A stretch of 64,000 nucleotides of DNA from Actinomycetes bacterium (GTDB lineage Bacteria > Actinomycetota > Acidimicrobiia > Acidimicrobiales > Palsa-688), in assembly GCA_021838445.1 (NCBI GenBank), contig JAKCDU010000012.1, positions 21,392-85,391 of the forward strand. The letters run 5' to 3'. The translations under genes were made by a program, and so were the position numbers. Under the pieces are notes generated by a model. That model searched no databases, was not told the DNA's origin, and saw nothing but the letters and a program-made list of their open reading frames with translations. Positions 1-9,364 of this stretch are shown here, piece after piece. Position 1 is the stretch's first letter; each line of letters starts with the position of its first letter.

Positions 1-3000
1 CGGCCCGGGCCGGGCTGCGGCTGCCCGAGGTGAGCATCGCCACCCGCACCGGTGACACGCCGACCGAGGAGCGGAGGGCCATGGCCCGCCGGCCCCCCGA
101 CATCCTCATCACCACCCCCGAGTCGCTGTACCTGCTGCTCACCTCCAAGGCGGCCTCGATGCTCCACACGGTGGAGCACGTGATCATCGACGAGATCCAC
201 TCGGTGGCCGCCACCAAGCGGGGCTCGCACCTGGCGGTCTCACTGGAGCGACTGGAGGACGTGACCGCCCGACCCCCGCAGCGCATAGGCCTGTCGGCCA
301 CCCAGCGGCCGCTCGACGAGCTGGCCCGCTACCTGGGGGGGGGTGCGCCCCACCCCCGGCCCGTGACCATCGTCGACGCCGGAGTGCGAAAAGCCCTGGA
401 ACTGTCCATCGTCGTCCCGGTCGCCGCCATGGGGGACCTGGCCCGACCCCCGCTGGACGGTCCCGCCGCAGGGCCTCCGCCGGCGGGAGAGGCCCCGGCC
501 CCGTCGATCTGGCCGGCGGTGTACCCCGAGTTGCTGCAGCTGATCCGGACCCACCGCTCCACCCTCATATTCGTCAACTCCCGCCGCCTGGCCGAGAGGC
601 TGGCCGCCCGCTTGAACGAGTTGGCGGCCGACGACGACACCTACGCGTCAGGAGCCTCGTCGTACATGGCGGCGGGAGCCCCGGCCGAGCTGGTCCGGGC
701 CCACCACGGGTCCATCGCCCGAGAGCAGCGCCTCGAGATCGAGGACGCCTTGAAGGCCGGCACCCTGCCCGCTCTGGTCGCCACGTCGAGCCTGGAGCTC
801 GGTATCGACATGGGCGCCGTCGACCTGGTGGTACAGGTCGAGGCCCCGACGTCGGTGTCCTCGGGGCTGCAGCGGATCGGGCGGGCCGGTCACCAGGTGG
901 GCGAGCCGTCCAAGGGAAAAATCTTTCCGAAGTTCCGTCACGACCTCCTCGTGGCCGCCGCCGTGGCCGAACGCATGCAGGCCGGGCTCGTGGAGGAGAC
1001 CCGGGTCCCACGGAACGCGCTCGACGTCGTGGCCCAGCAGGTGGTGGCCATCGTGGCGTCAGCCGAGGGTCGGGTCCCGGTGGGGGACCTGGCGGCCACG
1101 CTGCGACGGGCCTATCCCTACCGGGACCTGCCCGACGAGGCGTTCCACGGGGTCCTCGACATGCTCTCGGGGCGCTACCCGAGCGACGAGTACGCCGATC
1201 TGCGACCCCGGCTGGTGTGGGACCGGGTGTCCGGTGAGGTCGAAGCGCGCCCCGGGGCCCGGATGCTCGCCGTCACCTCCGGCGGGACCATTCCCGACCG
1301 GGGGCTGTACGGCGTGTTCACCCCGGAGGGGGGCCGGGTGGGGGAGCTCGACGAGGAGATGGTCTACGAGTCGCGGGTGGGCGAGACGTTCCTGCTCGGG
1401 GCCACCACCTGGCGCATCCAGGAGATCACCCGGGACCGGGTGATCGTCATCCCCGCCCCCGGCGTTCCGGGCAAGATGCCGTTCTGGCACGGTGACAGCG
1501 TCGGGCGGCCCTACGAGCTGGGGCGGGCCATCGGAGCGTTCACCCGCGAGGTGCGGGTCCGCTCCGACGAGGACCTGGCCCGAAGCTGCGGGCTCGACGA
1601 GCTGGCCGTGGGGAACCTCCGGGCCTACATCGACGAGGAGCGGGCCGCCACCGGGGGGCTGGTGCCGACCGACCGTCAGATAGTCGTGGAACGCTTTCGC
1701 GACGAGCTCGGCGACTGGAGGGTGGCGGTCCTCTCGCCTTTCGGGGCGCGCGTCCACGCCCCGTGGGCCATGGCCATCGAGAGCCGCCTGCGGCGCGACA
1801 CCGGCGTGGAGGTGCAGGCCCTGTGGAGCGACGACGGGATCATCATCCGGCTGCCCGAGTCCGAGGACGCCCCACCCCTCGACGCGGTCCTGGTCGACCC
1901 CGACGAGCTCGACGAGCTGGTCGTCGGTGCCGTCGGCGGCTCGGCCCTGTTCGCCGCCCGCTTCCGGGAGAACGCCGCCCGGGCCCTGCTCATCCCCCGC
2001 CGCCGCCCCGGTAGTCGCACCCCGCTGTGGCAGCTGCGCCAGCGCGCCGCCGACCTACTGGCGGTGGCGAGCGGCCACGAGTCGTTCCCCGTCCTGCTCG
2101 AGACCTACCGGGAGTGTCTGCAGGACGTCTTCGACCTCCCCGCCCTCAACGATCTCCTGCGCGACATCGCGGCCCGGCGAGTCCATGTCGGGGAGGTCGA
2201 GCTCGAGGACCCGTCGCCGTTCGCCAGCGGGCTGGTGTTCTCCTACGTGGCCCAGTTCATGTACGAGGGCGACGCCCCTCTGGCCGAGCGCCGGGCCCAG
2301 GCGCTCACCCTCGATCGCCGGATGCTGTCCGAGCTGCTCGGGACCGATGAGCTGCGGGACCTCCTCGACGCCGAGGTCATCGATGGCCTCGAAGCCGAGC
2401 TGCAGGGCCGGGCCCCCGGGCGCCGCTGCGCCACCGTGGAGGCGGTCTCGGATCTGCTGCGGCGGATCGGCGATGTGACCGCCGGGGAACTGCAGCCGCG
2501 CTGCACCAGCGAGGCTCTGGCCGGCGAAGCGTGGGCCGAGCTGGTCGCCACCCGCCGGGCTTTCGTGGTGCGGGTGGCGGGCGAGGAGCGGCTCGTGATC
2601 GCCGACGACGTGGCCCGCTACCGGGACGGGCTCGGTGTCGCCGAGCCCAGGGGCGTCGCTGAATCTCTCCTGGATCCGGTGCCCGACGCCTTGATGCAGC
2701 TGGTCCGGCGCTGGGCTCGGACCCACGGCCCCTTCGAGTCGGCCACCCCGTCGGCTCGGTTTGCCGTCCCCGCCCCGGAGATGACCGCGGTGCTGGACCG
2801 TCTGGCCGGCGAGGGGAGGCTGGTCCGGGGGGCGTTCCGCCCCGGCGGCCACGGTCGCGACGAGTGGTGCGACGTGGACGTGCTGCGCATCCTGCGCCAG
2901 AGGTCTCTGGCGGTGCTGCGCCGCGAGGTGGAGCCGGCCGACGCCGAAGCCCTGGCCCGCTTCCTGCCGGCCTGGCACGGGGTGGCCCCGGTGGGTACCC

Positions 3001-4289
3001 GGCCCGAGTCGACCGGGGCCGACCGGGTCCTCGAGGTGATCGGCCAGCTGGAGGGTTGGGCGGTACCGGCCAGCGCCCTCGAGGCCGACATCCTGGCCGT
3101 CCGGGTGGGCGACTACGACCCCCGGATGCTCGACGAGCTGATGGTCAGCGGCGAGGTGATGTGGGTGGGAGCGGGACCGCTCGGGCGCGGCGACGGCCGG
3201 GTCGTGCTGGCCCGCCGGGGGGTGGCCGGGCTGCTCCTGCCCCGCCTCGGTTACGGCCCGGCGGAACCCGCGGGGTCGTGGCCGCCTCCTGCCGGCGAGG
3301 GCCCCGAGGACGCAGCTGCGGCCCACGACGGGCTGCACAACCACATCCGCCAGCAGTTGGCCGCCCGCGGTGCCTGCTTCTTCCGTGAGATCGGCGGCAT
3401 CCGATGGTCCGACCAGGAGGTGCTGGCGGCCCTTTGGGACCTGGTCTGGTCGGGTGAGGTCACCTGCGACGGGTTCGCCGCGGTGCGGGCTTTTGTCTCC
3501 CCGGCGTCGGGGGCCGGTCGGCGATCCGGGGGGCGAGGCTCGGGGCGGCCCCGGGCGGCACCCCTGCCGAGGCCGTCACGGCCCCGCCCGGGCTCGGTCC
3601 GTTCCGCCGCCCCGCCGAGCGGGCAGGGCCGGTGGTCCCTGGTGGGGCGCGAGCTCAGCGGCCCCCTTGTCGAGGACCCCCGGGAGCGGAGCCGTCGCGA
3701 CGTCGAGTCGGCCGCTGCCGCGGTAGGCGCTCTGCTCGAGCGCCACGGAGTGCTCACCCGCGACGCCGTACGCTTCGAGGCGGTTCCGGGAGGGTTCGCC
3801 GGTATCTACCCGGTGCTCAAGACCCTCGAGGAGTCCGGACGGATACGGAGGGGCTACTTCCTGTCCGGCATGGGAGGCGCGCAGTTCGCCCTGCCCGGAG
3901 CAGTGGATCGGCTGCGAGCCGAGTCCCGGCGCTTCGACACCGGCCGGGACGACCCCGAGGTGCACGTCCTGGCGGCCACCGACCCGGCCAACCCCTACGG
4001 GGCGTCGATCCCCTGGCCGGTCAAGGGTCCACAGCGTGTGCCCGGGGCCTACGTCATCCTGGTCGACGGTCTGGGCTGCGCCTACCTGGAACGATCGGGC
4101 CGGGGCCTGGTCGCCTTCCGGGACCCCGACTCCCGGTGGGGACCGACGGTGGCCGCCGCGCTCGCCGATCTGGTGAGGGCGGGGCGGTGGAGGCGCCTCG
4201 CCCTGCAGCGTTGGCCCGACGACCTGACCGAAGCGCTCACCTCCGCCGGCTTCGTGCCATCCCCCAAAGGGCTGGTCCTCTACCGCTGA
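1..4289 (+). CDS. lhr: Lhr-family ATP-dependent DNA helicase, 5' end missing
   Basis: Large superfamily 2 helicase of the Lhr group, which translocates on single-stranded DNA and unwinds hybrids during repair. The reading frame is open to the window edge, so the real start and the Walker A motif lie upstream. Counting from the first in-window GTG (30), the DEIH Walker B box is at residues 54-57, SAT motif III at 89-91 and the QRIGRAGH motif VI at 281-288. The rest is the winged-helix, Lhr-core and long C-terminal region of full-length bacterial Lhr, including an Arg/Pro/Gly-rich linker near residues 1150-1210. About 1,430 residues are visible. The MFS gene follows 43 bases later. The family call is secure; the exact cellular role is not shown by the sequence. 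Confidence 0.93.
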   Translation, partial: ARAGLRLPEVSIATRTGDTPTEERRAMARRPPDILITTPESLYLLLTSKAASMLHTVEHVIIDEIHSVAATKRGSHLAVSLERLEDVTARPPQRIGLSATQRPLDELARYLGGGAPHPRPVTIVDAGVRKALELSIVVPVAAMGDLARPPLDGPAAGPPPAGEAPAPSIWPAVYPELLQLIRTHRSTLIFVNSRRLAERLAARLNELAADDDTYASGASSYMAAGAPAELVRAHHGSIAREQRLEIEDALKAGTLPALVATSSLELGIDMGAVDLVVQVEAPTSVSSGLQRIGRAGHQVGEPSKGKIFPKFRHDLLVAAAVAERMQAGLVEETRVPRNALDVVAQQVVAIVASAEGRVPVGDLAATLRRAYPYRDLPDEAFHGVLDMLSGRYPSDEYADLRPRLVWDRVSGEVEARPGARMLAVTSGGTIPDRGLYGVFTPEGGRVGELDEEMVYESRVGETFLLGATTWRIQEITRDRVIVIPAPGVPGKMPFWHGDSVGRPYELGRAIGAFTREVRVRSDEDLARSCGLDELAVGNLRAYIDEERAATGGLVPTDRQIVVERFRDELGDWRVAVLSPFGARVHAPWAMAIESRLRRDTGVEVQALWSDDGIIIRLPESEDAPPLDAVLVDPDELDELVVGAVGGSALFAARFRENAARALLIPRRRPGSRTPLWQLRQRAADLLAVASGHESFPVLLETYRECLQDVFDLPALNDLLRDIAARRVHVGEVELEDPSPFASGLVFSYVAQFMYEGDAPLAERRAQALTLDRRMLSELLGTDELRDLLDAEVIDGLEAELQGRAPGRRCATVEAVSDLLRRIGDVTAGELQPRCTSEALAGEAWAELVATRRAFVVRVAGEERLVIADDVARYRDGLGVAEPRGVAESLLDPVPDALMQLVRRWARTHGPFESATPSARFAVPAPEMTAVLDRLAGEGRLVRGAFRPGGHGRDEWCDVDVLRILRQRSLAVLRREVEPADAEALARFLPAWHGVAPVGTRPESTGADRVLEVIGQLEGWAVPASALEADILAVRVGDYDPRMLDELMVSGEVMWVGAGPLGRGDGRVVLARRGVAGLLLPRLGYGPAEPAGSWPPPAGEGPEDAAAAHDGLHNHIRQQLAARGACFFREIGGIRWSDQEVLAALWDLVWSGEVTCDGFAAVRAFVSPASGAGRRSGGRGSGRPRAAPLPRPSRPRPGSVRSAAPPSGQGRWSLVGRELSGPLVEDPRERSRRDVESAAAAVGALLERHGVLTRDAVRFEAVPGGFAGIYPVLKTLEESGRIRRGYFLSGMGGAQFALPGAVDRLRAESRRFDTGRDDPEVHVLAATDPANPYGASIPWPVKGPQRVPGAYVILVDGLGCAYLERSGRGLVAFRDPDSRWGPTVAAALADLVRAGRWRRLALQRWPDDLTEALTSAGFVPSPKGLVLYR

Positions 4290-4332
4290 CTCCAGCCGGG
4301 AGCCGCCGGGAGCCGGGGTAGCCTGACCCGCC

Positions 4333-5649
4333 GTGCCCGCTCGGCTGCGTAGGACCCGACCCAGCCGGACGTGGCTGGTGGACCTCGGTCCCCTCCGCGA
4401 CTCCCGGGATTTCCGGTTGCTGTTCTCCGGCCAGCTGGTGTCCACCCTCGGGACCCAGCTGACGGCCGTGGCCGTCCCCTACCAGGTGTTCCGCATGACG
4501 GGCTCCTCCCTCGACGTCGGACTGGTCAGCCTCGCCCAGCTGGTCCCGCTGATCGTGTGCTCCATGGCGGGGGGCGTGCTGGCCGACACCCACGACCGGA
4601 GGCGGGTGCTGATGGCCACCGAGGTGCTGATGGCCGTGGCCAGCGTCGGTCTGGCCCTCAACGGCGGTCTCAGCCGACCGGCGCTGTGGCCGTTGTTCGT
4701 CCTGACTGCCGTCCAGGGGGGCCTGGCCGGATTCGACCGTCCCACCTTCAACGCCGCCATCCCCCGCCTGGTCCGCACGTCGGAATTGGCGGCGGCCTAC
4801 TCCCTGTGGCAGGTGCAGTTCCAGCTGGGCATCGTGGTCGGCCCGTCGGTGGCCGGGCTGGTGCTAGCCGGCAGCGGAGTCGCCACCGTCTACTGGTTGG
4901 ACGTGGCGTCGTTCGTGGTGTCGTTCGTGTCAGTGACCCTCCAGCGGCCCCAACCCCCCTCCGACCCGCAGGGGCGCCCCCCCGCCTGGCGTTCCCTCCG
5001 GGAGGGATTCGCCTACCTGCGGGGGCGTCAGAACCTCCAGGGGGTGTACCTGCTCGACATCGACGCCATGGTGTTCGGTATGCCCCGGGCGCTCTTCCCG
5101 GCCCTGGGGCTGGACTTCTTTCACGGCGGGGCCGAGGTCGTCGGGTTCCTCTACGCCGCCCCCGGGGTGGGGGCGCTGATCGGTGCGTTGACGACCGGGT
5201 GGGTGCAGTCGGTGCGGCGCCAGGGCCGGGCCGTGATCATCGCGGTGATCGTGTGGGGGGCGGCCATCGCCGCTTTCGGGCTGATCGACGTTCTGTGGAT
5301 CGGCCTGGTGCTGCTGGCGCTGGCCGGGTGGGCCGACGTGGTGTCGGCGGTGTTCCGCAACACCATCCTGCAGACAGCCGTGCCCGACCACCTGCGTGGG
5401 AGGCTGTCAGCCATACAGATCGCCGTGGTCCAGGGAGGGCCGCGCCTCGGGGACCTCGAGGCGGGCGCCGTGGCCGACGGTCTCGGCAACGCCTTTTCGG
5501 TCGTGTCGGGCGGGGTCGCCTGCGTGATCGGGGCGCTGCTCCTCGCCGCCGCCCTGCCCGGCTTCCGCCACCAGGAGACCGCCGATCACGAGACCGTCGA
5601 CCAGCCGGCCAGCCACGGCCACCCGCCGGGCGACCAGCGCGCCCCCTGA
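4333..5649 (+). CDS. MFS transporter, MFS_3/EntS-like
   Basis: A 438-residue integral membrane protein with about twelve hydrophobic segments. The loop after the second segment carries the major facilitator signature (GGVLADTHDRRR), the form seen in the MFS_3/enterobactin-exporter-like group, so it is probably a proton-driven exporter of a small molecule. Substrate cannot be read from the sequence. It starts at a GTG 43 bases after lhr, and a strong hairpin follows its stop. The C-terminal tail is short, hydrophilic and His-rich (HGHPPGDQ). Confidence 0.85.
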   Translation: MPARLRRTRPSRTWLVDLGPLRDSRDFRLLFSGQLVSTLGTQLTAVAVPYQVFRMTGSSLDVGLVSLAQLVPLIVCSMAGGVLADTHDRRRVLMATEVLMAVASVGLALNGGLSRPALWPLFVLTAVQGGLAGFDRPTFNAAIPRLVRTSELAAAYSLWQVQFQLGIVVGPSVAGLVLAGSGVATVYWLDVASFVVSFVSVTLQRPQPPSDPQGRPPAWRSLREGFAYLRGRQNLQGVYLLDIDAMVFGMPRALFPALGLDFFHGGAEVVGFLYAAPGVGALIGALTTGWVQSVRRQGRAVIIAVIVWGAAIAAFGLIDVLWIGLVLLALAGWADVVSAVFRNTILQTAVPDHLRGRLSAIQIAVVQGGPRLGDLEAGAVADGLGNAFSVVSGGVACVIGALLLAAALPGFRHQETADHETVDQPASHGHPPGDQRAP

Positions 5650-5662
5650 GCGGCCGGTGGGT

Positions 5663-5688
5663 CCCCCGCCCCAACCGGGGTTCGGGGG
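5663..5688 (+). terminator. GC-rich hairpin after MFS gene
   Basis: Outer stem CCCCCG/CGGGGG (6 bp) and inner stem CCCC/GGGG with loop AACC and a TT bulge, 14 bases after the MFS stop. There is no U-tract, as usual for actinobacterial terminators. Confidence 0.5.
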
Positions 5689-5736
5689 CCTCGCCGCCTC
5701 CGCAGGGGTTCGGGGGGACGGGGCTACAGTCGGGCG

Positions 5737-6171
5737 GTGTTCGTGATCGAGGTGGCTCAGCCCGGGGATCCCGACGTGGTCAGTGCGTTTGGCCGGCTCC
5801 TGCCGCTGCTGTCCAGTTCGGCCCCGACTCCCACGGCGGCCGAGGTGGACGAGATCGCCGGCTCGCCGGCGACCACCCTGTTCGTAGCCCGCGACGGGAC
5901 GGGTGGCCCGATCGTCGGCACCTTGACGCTGGCGATGTTCCGCCTACCCAGCGGCCTGCGAGCATGGATCGAGGACGTGATCGTCTCCAGTGAGGCGCGG
6001 GGCCGGGGTTGCGGCGAGCAGCTCACCGAGGCCGCCCTGGAGGCGGCCCGGGAGGCGGGGGCGCGTACCGTGGAGTTGACGTCGCGACCTTCCCGGGAGG
6101 CGGCCAACCGGCTCTACCGCCGGATGGGTTTCGAGCTGCGGGAGACCAACGTCTACCGCTATCAGCTCTGA
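5737..6171 (+). CDS. GNAT family N-acetyltransferase
   Basis: A 144-residue single-domain acetyltransferase. The acetyl-CoA pyrophosphate-binding motif is seen as RGRGCG within VIVSSEARGRGCG, followed by the usual helix and the late NRLYRRMGFE segment typical of the GNAT fold. It acts in the cytosol on an unknown amine substrate. The start is a GTG, and the gene converges on the chorismate mutase gene with 14 bases between stops. Confidence 0.85.
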   Translation: MFVIEVAQPGDPDVVSAFGRLLPLLSSSAPTPTAAEVDEIAGSPATTLFVARDGTGGPIVGTLTLAMFRLPSGLRAWIEDVIVSSEARGRGCGEQLTEAALEAAREAGARTVELTSRPSREAANRLYRRMGFELRETNVYRYQL

Positions 6172-6185
6172 GCGCCGCACGCCGG

Positions 6186-6482
6186 CTAGACCTCGTCGGG
6201 TCCCAGCTCTTCGACTTCGAGCAGGGTGAAGCCGTCGATGATGGTGCGCAGCACCTGCTGCGCGACCCGTGGGTCCACGCCCGCTTCAGTGGCGATGTGG
6301 GCGATGCGGTCCAGCATGCGGTCCTCGCGGGCGCGGTCCACCACCGGCATGTGGTGGGCCCGCTTGTAGTGGACGACCTCGCCTACGAGGCGGGCCCGCT
6401 CGGCCAGCAGGGCTATCAGGCGTCGGTCGACGTCGTCGATGCGTGTCCTGACCTCTTGAAGATCGGGTATCTCGTCGGGCAC
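6186..6482 (-). CDS. Chorismate mutase, AroQ class
   Basis: A 98-residue all-helical monofunctional chorismate mutase, converting chorismate to prephenate for phenylalanine and tyrosine synthesis. The first helix has the AroQ pattern RTRIDDVDRRLIALLAERARL with catalytic Arg residues, followed by K/R in HYKRAH and the R-E-D segment. The GTG at 6482 is chosen because it gives a normal AroQ N-terminus; longer versions of this frame run antisense through citrate synthase and have no family support. It is divergent from gltA across about 129 bases. A CATGAT hexamer ends 6 bases before the GTG, compatible with a leaderless transcript, but it is a weak match. Confidence 0.85.
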   Translation of the reverse strand: MPDEIPDLQEVRTRIDDVDRRLIALLAERARLVGEVVHYKRAHHMPVVDRAREDRMLDRIAHIATEAGVDPRVAQQVLRTIIDGFTLLEVEELGPDEV

Positions 6483-6611
6483 CGCAGCATCATGCCCGAC
6501 GGGACAGCCCGCAGGGCGGGAAACCAACCTGTGCCGTCTGGAAGTTCCCGCCGCTCGTAGCGGTAGCATGCCGAACGTACCCATAATGATCTTTCTCCTA
6601 TAGGGGGAGCT

Positions 6612-7880
6612 GTGGCCGAATCCATCACCGTCACCGATAACCGCACTGGTGAGGTCGTAGAGATCCCCATCACCGACGGCGGCGTATCCGCGGACGACTT
6701 CCGCAAGCTGCTCCCCGGCGTCTGGTTCTACGACCCGGCGTTCATGACCACGGCTCTGACGTCCAGCTCGGTGACCTACCTCGACGGTGACGCCGGGGTT
6801 CTCCGTTACCGCGGGTATCCCATCGAGCAGCTGGCCGAGTCCTCGACCTACCTGGAAGTGGCCTACCTGCTCCTCCACGGGGACCTTCCCAACCCCGCCG
6901 AGCTCGACAAGTGGACCGACGACATCCGTCACCACACCTACATCCACGAGAACTTCCGGAAGCGGTTCGTGGACGCCTTCCACTACGACGCCCACCCCAT
7001 GGGGATGCTGGTGTCGGGCCTGGCCGCGCTGTCGACGTTCTATCCCGAGGCCAAGCAGGTGCAGGATCCGGCGGTGCGGGCCGACCAGATCGTCAGGTTG
7101 ATCGCCAAGACGCCGACCCTGGCCGCCGCCTCGTACCGCTACAGCCGGGGTATGCCGTTCGTCTTCCCGGATAACGACCTGTCGTTCACGGAGAACTTCC
7201 TCTCGATGATGTGGAAGGTCGCCGAACCCCGCTACCAGGCCGACCCGGTGCTGGCCCGGGCCCTCGACGTGCTGTTCATCCTCCACGCCGACCACGAGCA
7301 GAACTGTGGCACGCTCGCCATGCGGACCGTGGGGTCCTCCCACGCCGACCCCTATTCGGCGGCGGCCGCGGCGGCCGCCGCGCTGTACGGCCCCCGCCAC
7401 GGCGGAGCCAACGAGGCGGTGCTGCGCATGCTCACCGAGATCGGCAGCGTGGAGAATGTCCAGCCGTTCATCGACGCCGTCAAGAGCGGCAAGGGCAAGC
7501 TGCAGGGCTTCGGCCACCGGGTCTACAAGAACTACGACCCACGGGCCAAGATCATCAAGAAGACGGCCGACGAGGTGTTCGCGGTGACCGGCAAGAACCC
7601 CCTCCTCGACATCGCCCTCGAGCTCGAAGAGGTCGCCCTTTCGGACGAGTACTTCGTGTCCCGCAAGCTGTACCCCAACGTGGACTTCTACTCCGGCCTG
7701 ATCTACCAGGCGATGGGGTTCCCGACCGAGATGTTCACGGTCCTCTTCGCCATCCCCCGGGTGGCCGGCTGGTTGACGCACTGGCAGGAGCTGATCGAGC
7801 AGGACTCCAAGATTTACCGGCCCCGACAGCTGTGGACCGGCCAGGACGAGCGCTCCTACAAGGCGATCAGCTCTCGCTGA
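6612..7880 (+). CDS. gltA: Citrate synthase
   Basis: A 422-residue type II citrate synthase, condensing acetyl-CoA and oxaloacetate at entry to the TCA cycle. Catalytic residues are in place: His263 in PRHGGANEA, His302 in FGHRVYKNYDP and Asp358 in YPNVDFYSG, matching E. coli H264/H305/D362. The N-terminal beta-strand domain characteristic of type II enzymes is present (residues 1-45). The GTG start has a good upstream GGGGGAG. The last 14 bases overlap the convergent thioesterase gene. Confidence 0.96.
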   Translation: MAESITVTDNRTGEVVEIPITDGGVSADDFRKLLPGVWFYDPAFMTTALTSSSVTYLDGDAGVLRYRGYPIEQLAESSTYLEVAYLLLHGDLPNPAELDKWTDDIRHHTYIHENFRKRFVDAFHYDAHPMGMLVSGLAALSTFYPEAKQVQDPAVRADQIVRLIAKTPTLAAASYRYSRGMPFVFPDNDLSFTENFLSMMWKVAEPRYQADPVLARALDVLFILHADHEQNCGTLAMRTVGSSHADPYSAAAAAAAALYGPRHGGANEAVLRMLTEIGSVENVQPFIDAVKSGKGKLQGFGHRVYKNYDPRAKIIKKTADEVFAVTGKNPLLDIALELEEVALSDEYFVSRKLYPNVDFYSGLIYQAMGFPTEMFTVLFAIPRVAGWLTHWQELIEQDSKIYRPRQLWTGQDERSYKAISSR

Positions 7881-8736
7881 CAGGGGTCCGGAGCAGACCC
7901 TCCTGCACGACCGACACGGCCAGGCGGCCGTCGCGGGTGAAGATGGTGCCGGTGGCCAGCCCCCGCGCCCCCGAGGCCGTGGGGCTGTACTGGTCGTAGA
8001 GCAGCCACTCGTCGGCCCGGAAGGGGCGGTGGAACCACATGGCGTGGTCCAGGCTGACCTGCATCCCCTCGGTCCAGGTCACCCCGTGGGGCAGCATGAT
8101 GGTGTCGAGCAGGGTCATGTCGCTGGCGTAGGCGACGAGGCAGGTGTGCAGCAGGGGGTAGTCGGGAAGCCGTCCGTCGGCCCGGAACCACATCTGGTGC
8201 GAGGGGGGTCGGGGAGCCTGCTCGCCAGGGGTGCGGATGGGGTCGCCGACGTGGCGCACGTCGATGGGTCGGGACCGGTTCATCCACTCGTCGTAGTTGT
8301 CGGCGTAGCGGGCCGCCGCCTCGGCCCAGGTCGGCAGGGTCTCGGGGTCGGGGACCGGGGGGGCTTGTTCCTGGTGGGTCACCCCTTCCTCGGGCACCTG
8401 GAACGAGGCCGACAGGTGGAAGATGGGCTCGCCGCGCTGTATGGCCGCCACCCGGCGGGTGGTGAAGGACCGGCCGTCGCGGATGCGGTCCACCTGGTAG
8501 AGGATGGGGATCTTCGGGTCCCCGGGGCGGAGGAAGTAGGCGTGGAGGGAGTGGACGGGTCGTTCCACCCCCTGTCCGTCGGCGACGGTACGCCCCGCCG
8601 CGATGAGCGACTGGGCGGCCACCTGGCCCCCGAATACCCGCAGTCGCTCCTCGTTGGGGCTCACCCCGCGGTAGAGGTCGACCTCGAGGGACTCGAGGTC
8701 GAGCAGGTCCAACAACTCGTCGAGGGCGGCGGTCAC
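7867..8736 (-). CDS. tesB: Acyl-CoA thioesterase II
   Basis: A 289-residue double-hotdog thioesterase of the TesB/ACOT8 family, hydrolysing acyl-CoA to free fatty acid and CoA. The first hotdog has the family hallmarks RVFGGQVAAQSL and HSLHAYFLRPGD; the second ends with the MWFHRPFRADEW and DGRLAVSVVQEGLLR segments. Length and domain order are normal. The GTG start is at 8736. Its 3' end overlaps gltA tail to tail by 14 bases, so the two transcripts must be antisense there. Confidence 0.92.
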   Translation of the reverse strand: MTAALDELLDLLDLESLEVDLYRGVSPNEERLRVFGGQVAAQSLIAAGRTVADGQGVERPVHSLHAYFLRPGDPKIPILYQVDRIRDGRSFTTRRVAAIQRGEPIFHLSASFQVPEEGVTHQEQAPPVPDPETLPTWAEAAARYADNYDEWMNRSRPIDVRHVGDPIRTPGEQAPRPPSHQMWFRADGRLPDYPLLHTCLVAYASDMTLLDTIMLPHGVTWTEGMQVSLDHAMWFHRPFRADEWLLYDQYSPTASGARGLATGTIFTRDGRLAVSVVQEGLLRTPVSES

Positions 8737-8830
8737 TGGCTCAGCGAGCGGGAGTAGGTGGGATCGAGCGGGGTCAGACGGCGCACCGACTCATATTGGC
8801 TGGCTGACCATGGTTACCTCCAGCCCGTCC

Positions 8831-8836
8831 TATAGC
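8831..8836 (+). promoter_or_regulatory. Possible -10 box before the GtrA gene
   Basis: TATAGC lies immediately before the candidate starts of the GtrA gene, close enough for a leaderless or nearly leaderless transcript. No convincing -35 is visible. Confidence 0.35.
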
Positions 8837-8840
8837 CTTG

Positions 8841-9350
8841 GTGGCCGTGGCGAACACCCTCCCAGTGTTTCGAGAGAAGCTTCGCAGCCCGATGGGTCAG
8901 AAGTTGTTCCGATATTCGATGGCCTCGGTGGTCGCCGTGATCGTCAGCAACCTGTTTCTTCTCTTCTTCGTAGGCGTCCTCAACATGGGGGAGGTCCTGG
9001 CCAGCACCCTGGCCACCACCATCGCCGCCATACCCAGCTACGAGATGAACCGGAAATGGGCCTGGGGCAGATCGGGAAAATCTCATCTGATGAAAGAGGT
9101 CGTCCCGTTCTGGGCGCTGGCCCTCGTCGGATGGGCCTTCTCGACTCTGGCGGTGTGGTGGATGGGCCGTTATGCCAAGAGCCACCATTTCAATCACGGG
9201 GCCAAGACCCTGGCCGTCCTGGTGGTCTACTTCGCCGCTTTCGGGGTGCTCTGGGTGGCCAAGTTCATGATCTTCAACAGCGTCATGTTCGTGCACCACC
9301 ACCACGATCAGAATGCCGACGACCGCGACGACGCACCGGCGGCCGCTTGA
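8841..9350 (+). CDS. GtrA-like polyprenyl-phosphate-sugar membrane protein
   Basis: A small membrane protein of about 169 residues with four hydrophobic segments and the GtrA/DPMS_2 features SNLFLLFF in TM1 and a conserved MNRKWAWG loop after TM2. GtrA proteins are thought to help move lipid-linked sugars across the membrane during glycan decoration. Starts at TTG 8838, GTG 8841 and GTG 8847 are all possible. The C-terminus is a short His/Asp-rich tail (VHHHHDQNADD). The next gene begins at or just after its stop. Confidence 0.78.
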   Translation: MAVANTLPVFREKLRSPMGQKLFRYSMASVVAVIVSNLFLLFFVGVLNMGEVLASTLATTIAAIPSYEMNRKWAWGRSGKSHLMKEVVPFWALALVGWAFSTLAVWWMGRYAKSHHFNHGAKTLAVLVVYFAAFGVLWVAKFMIFNSVMFVHHHHDQNADDRDDAPAAA

Positions 9351-9364
9351 GGGCCGGCCTCCCC

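Noticed and set aside
2055..3344. Long antisense frame inside lhr
   Set aside because: Low-complexity translation opposite a well-supported helicase.
5650..5736. Possible tRNA in the MFS-GNAT gap
   Set aside because: GGGGTTCGGGGG resembles a T-arm but no acceptor or anticodon stems can be formed; it is a hairpin with repeated G-rich sequence.
6483..7781. Upstream extension of the chorismate mutase frame antisense to gltA
   Set aside because: The extension has no similarity to any family and opposes citrate synthase; only the last 98 codons are real.
8810..9364. Long 5' extension of the methyltransferase frame through the GtrA gene
   Set aside because: It is out of frame with the clearly conserved GtrA protein and has no recognisable residues before the methyltransferase fold.
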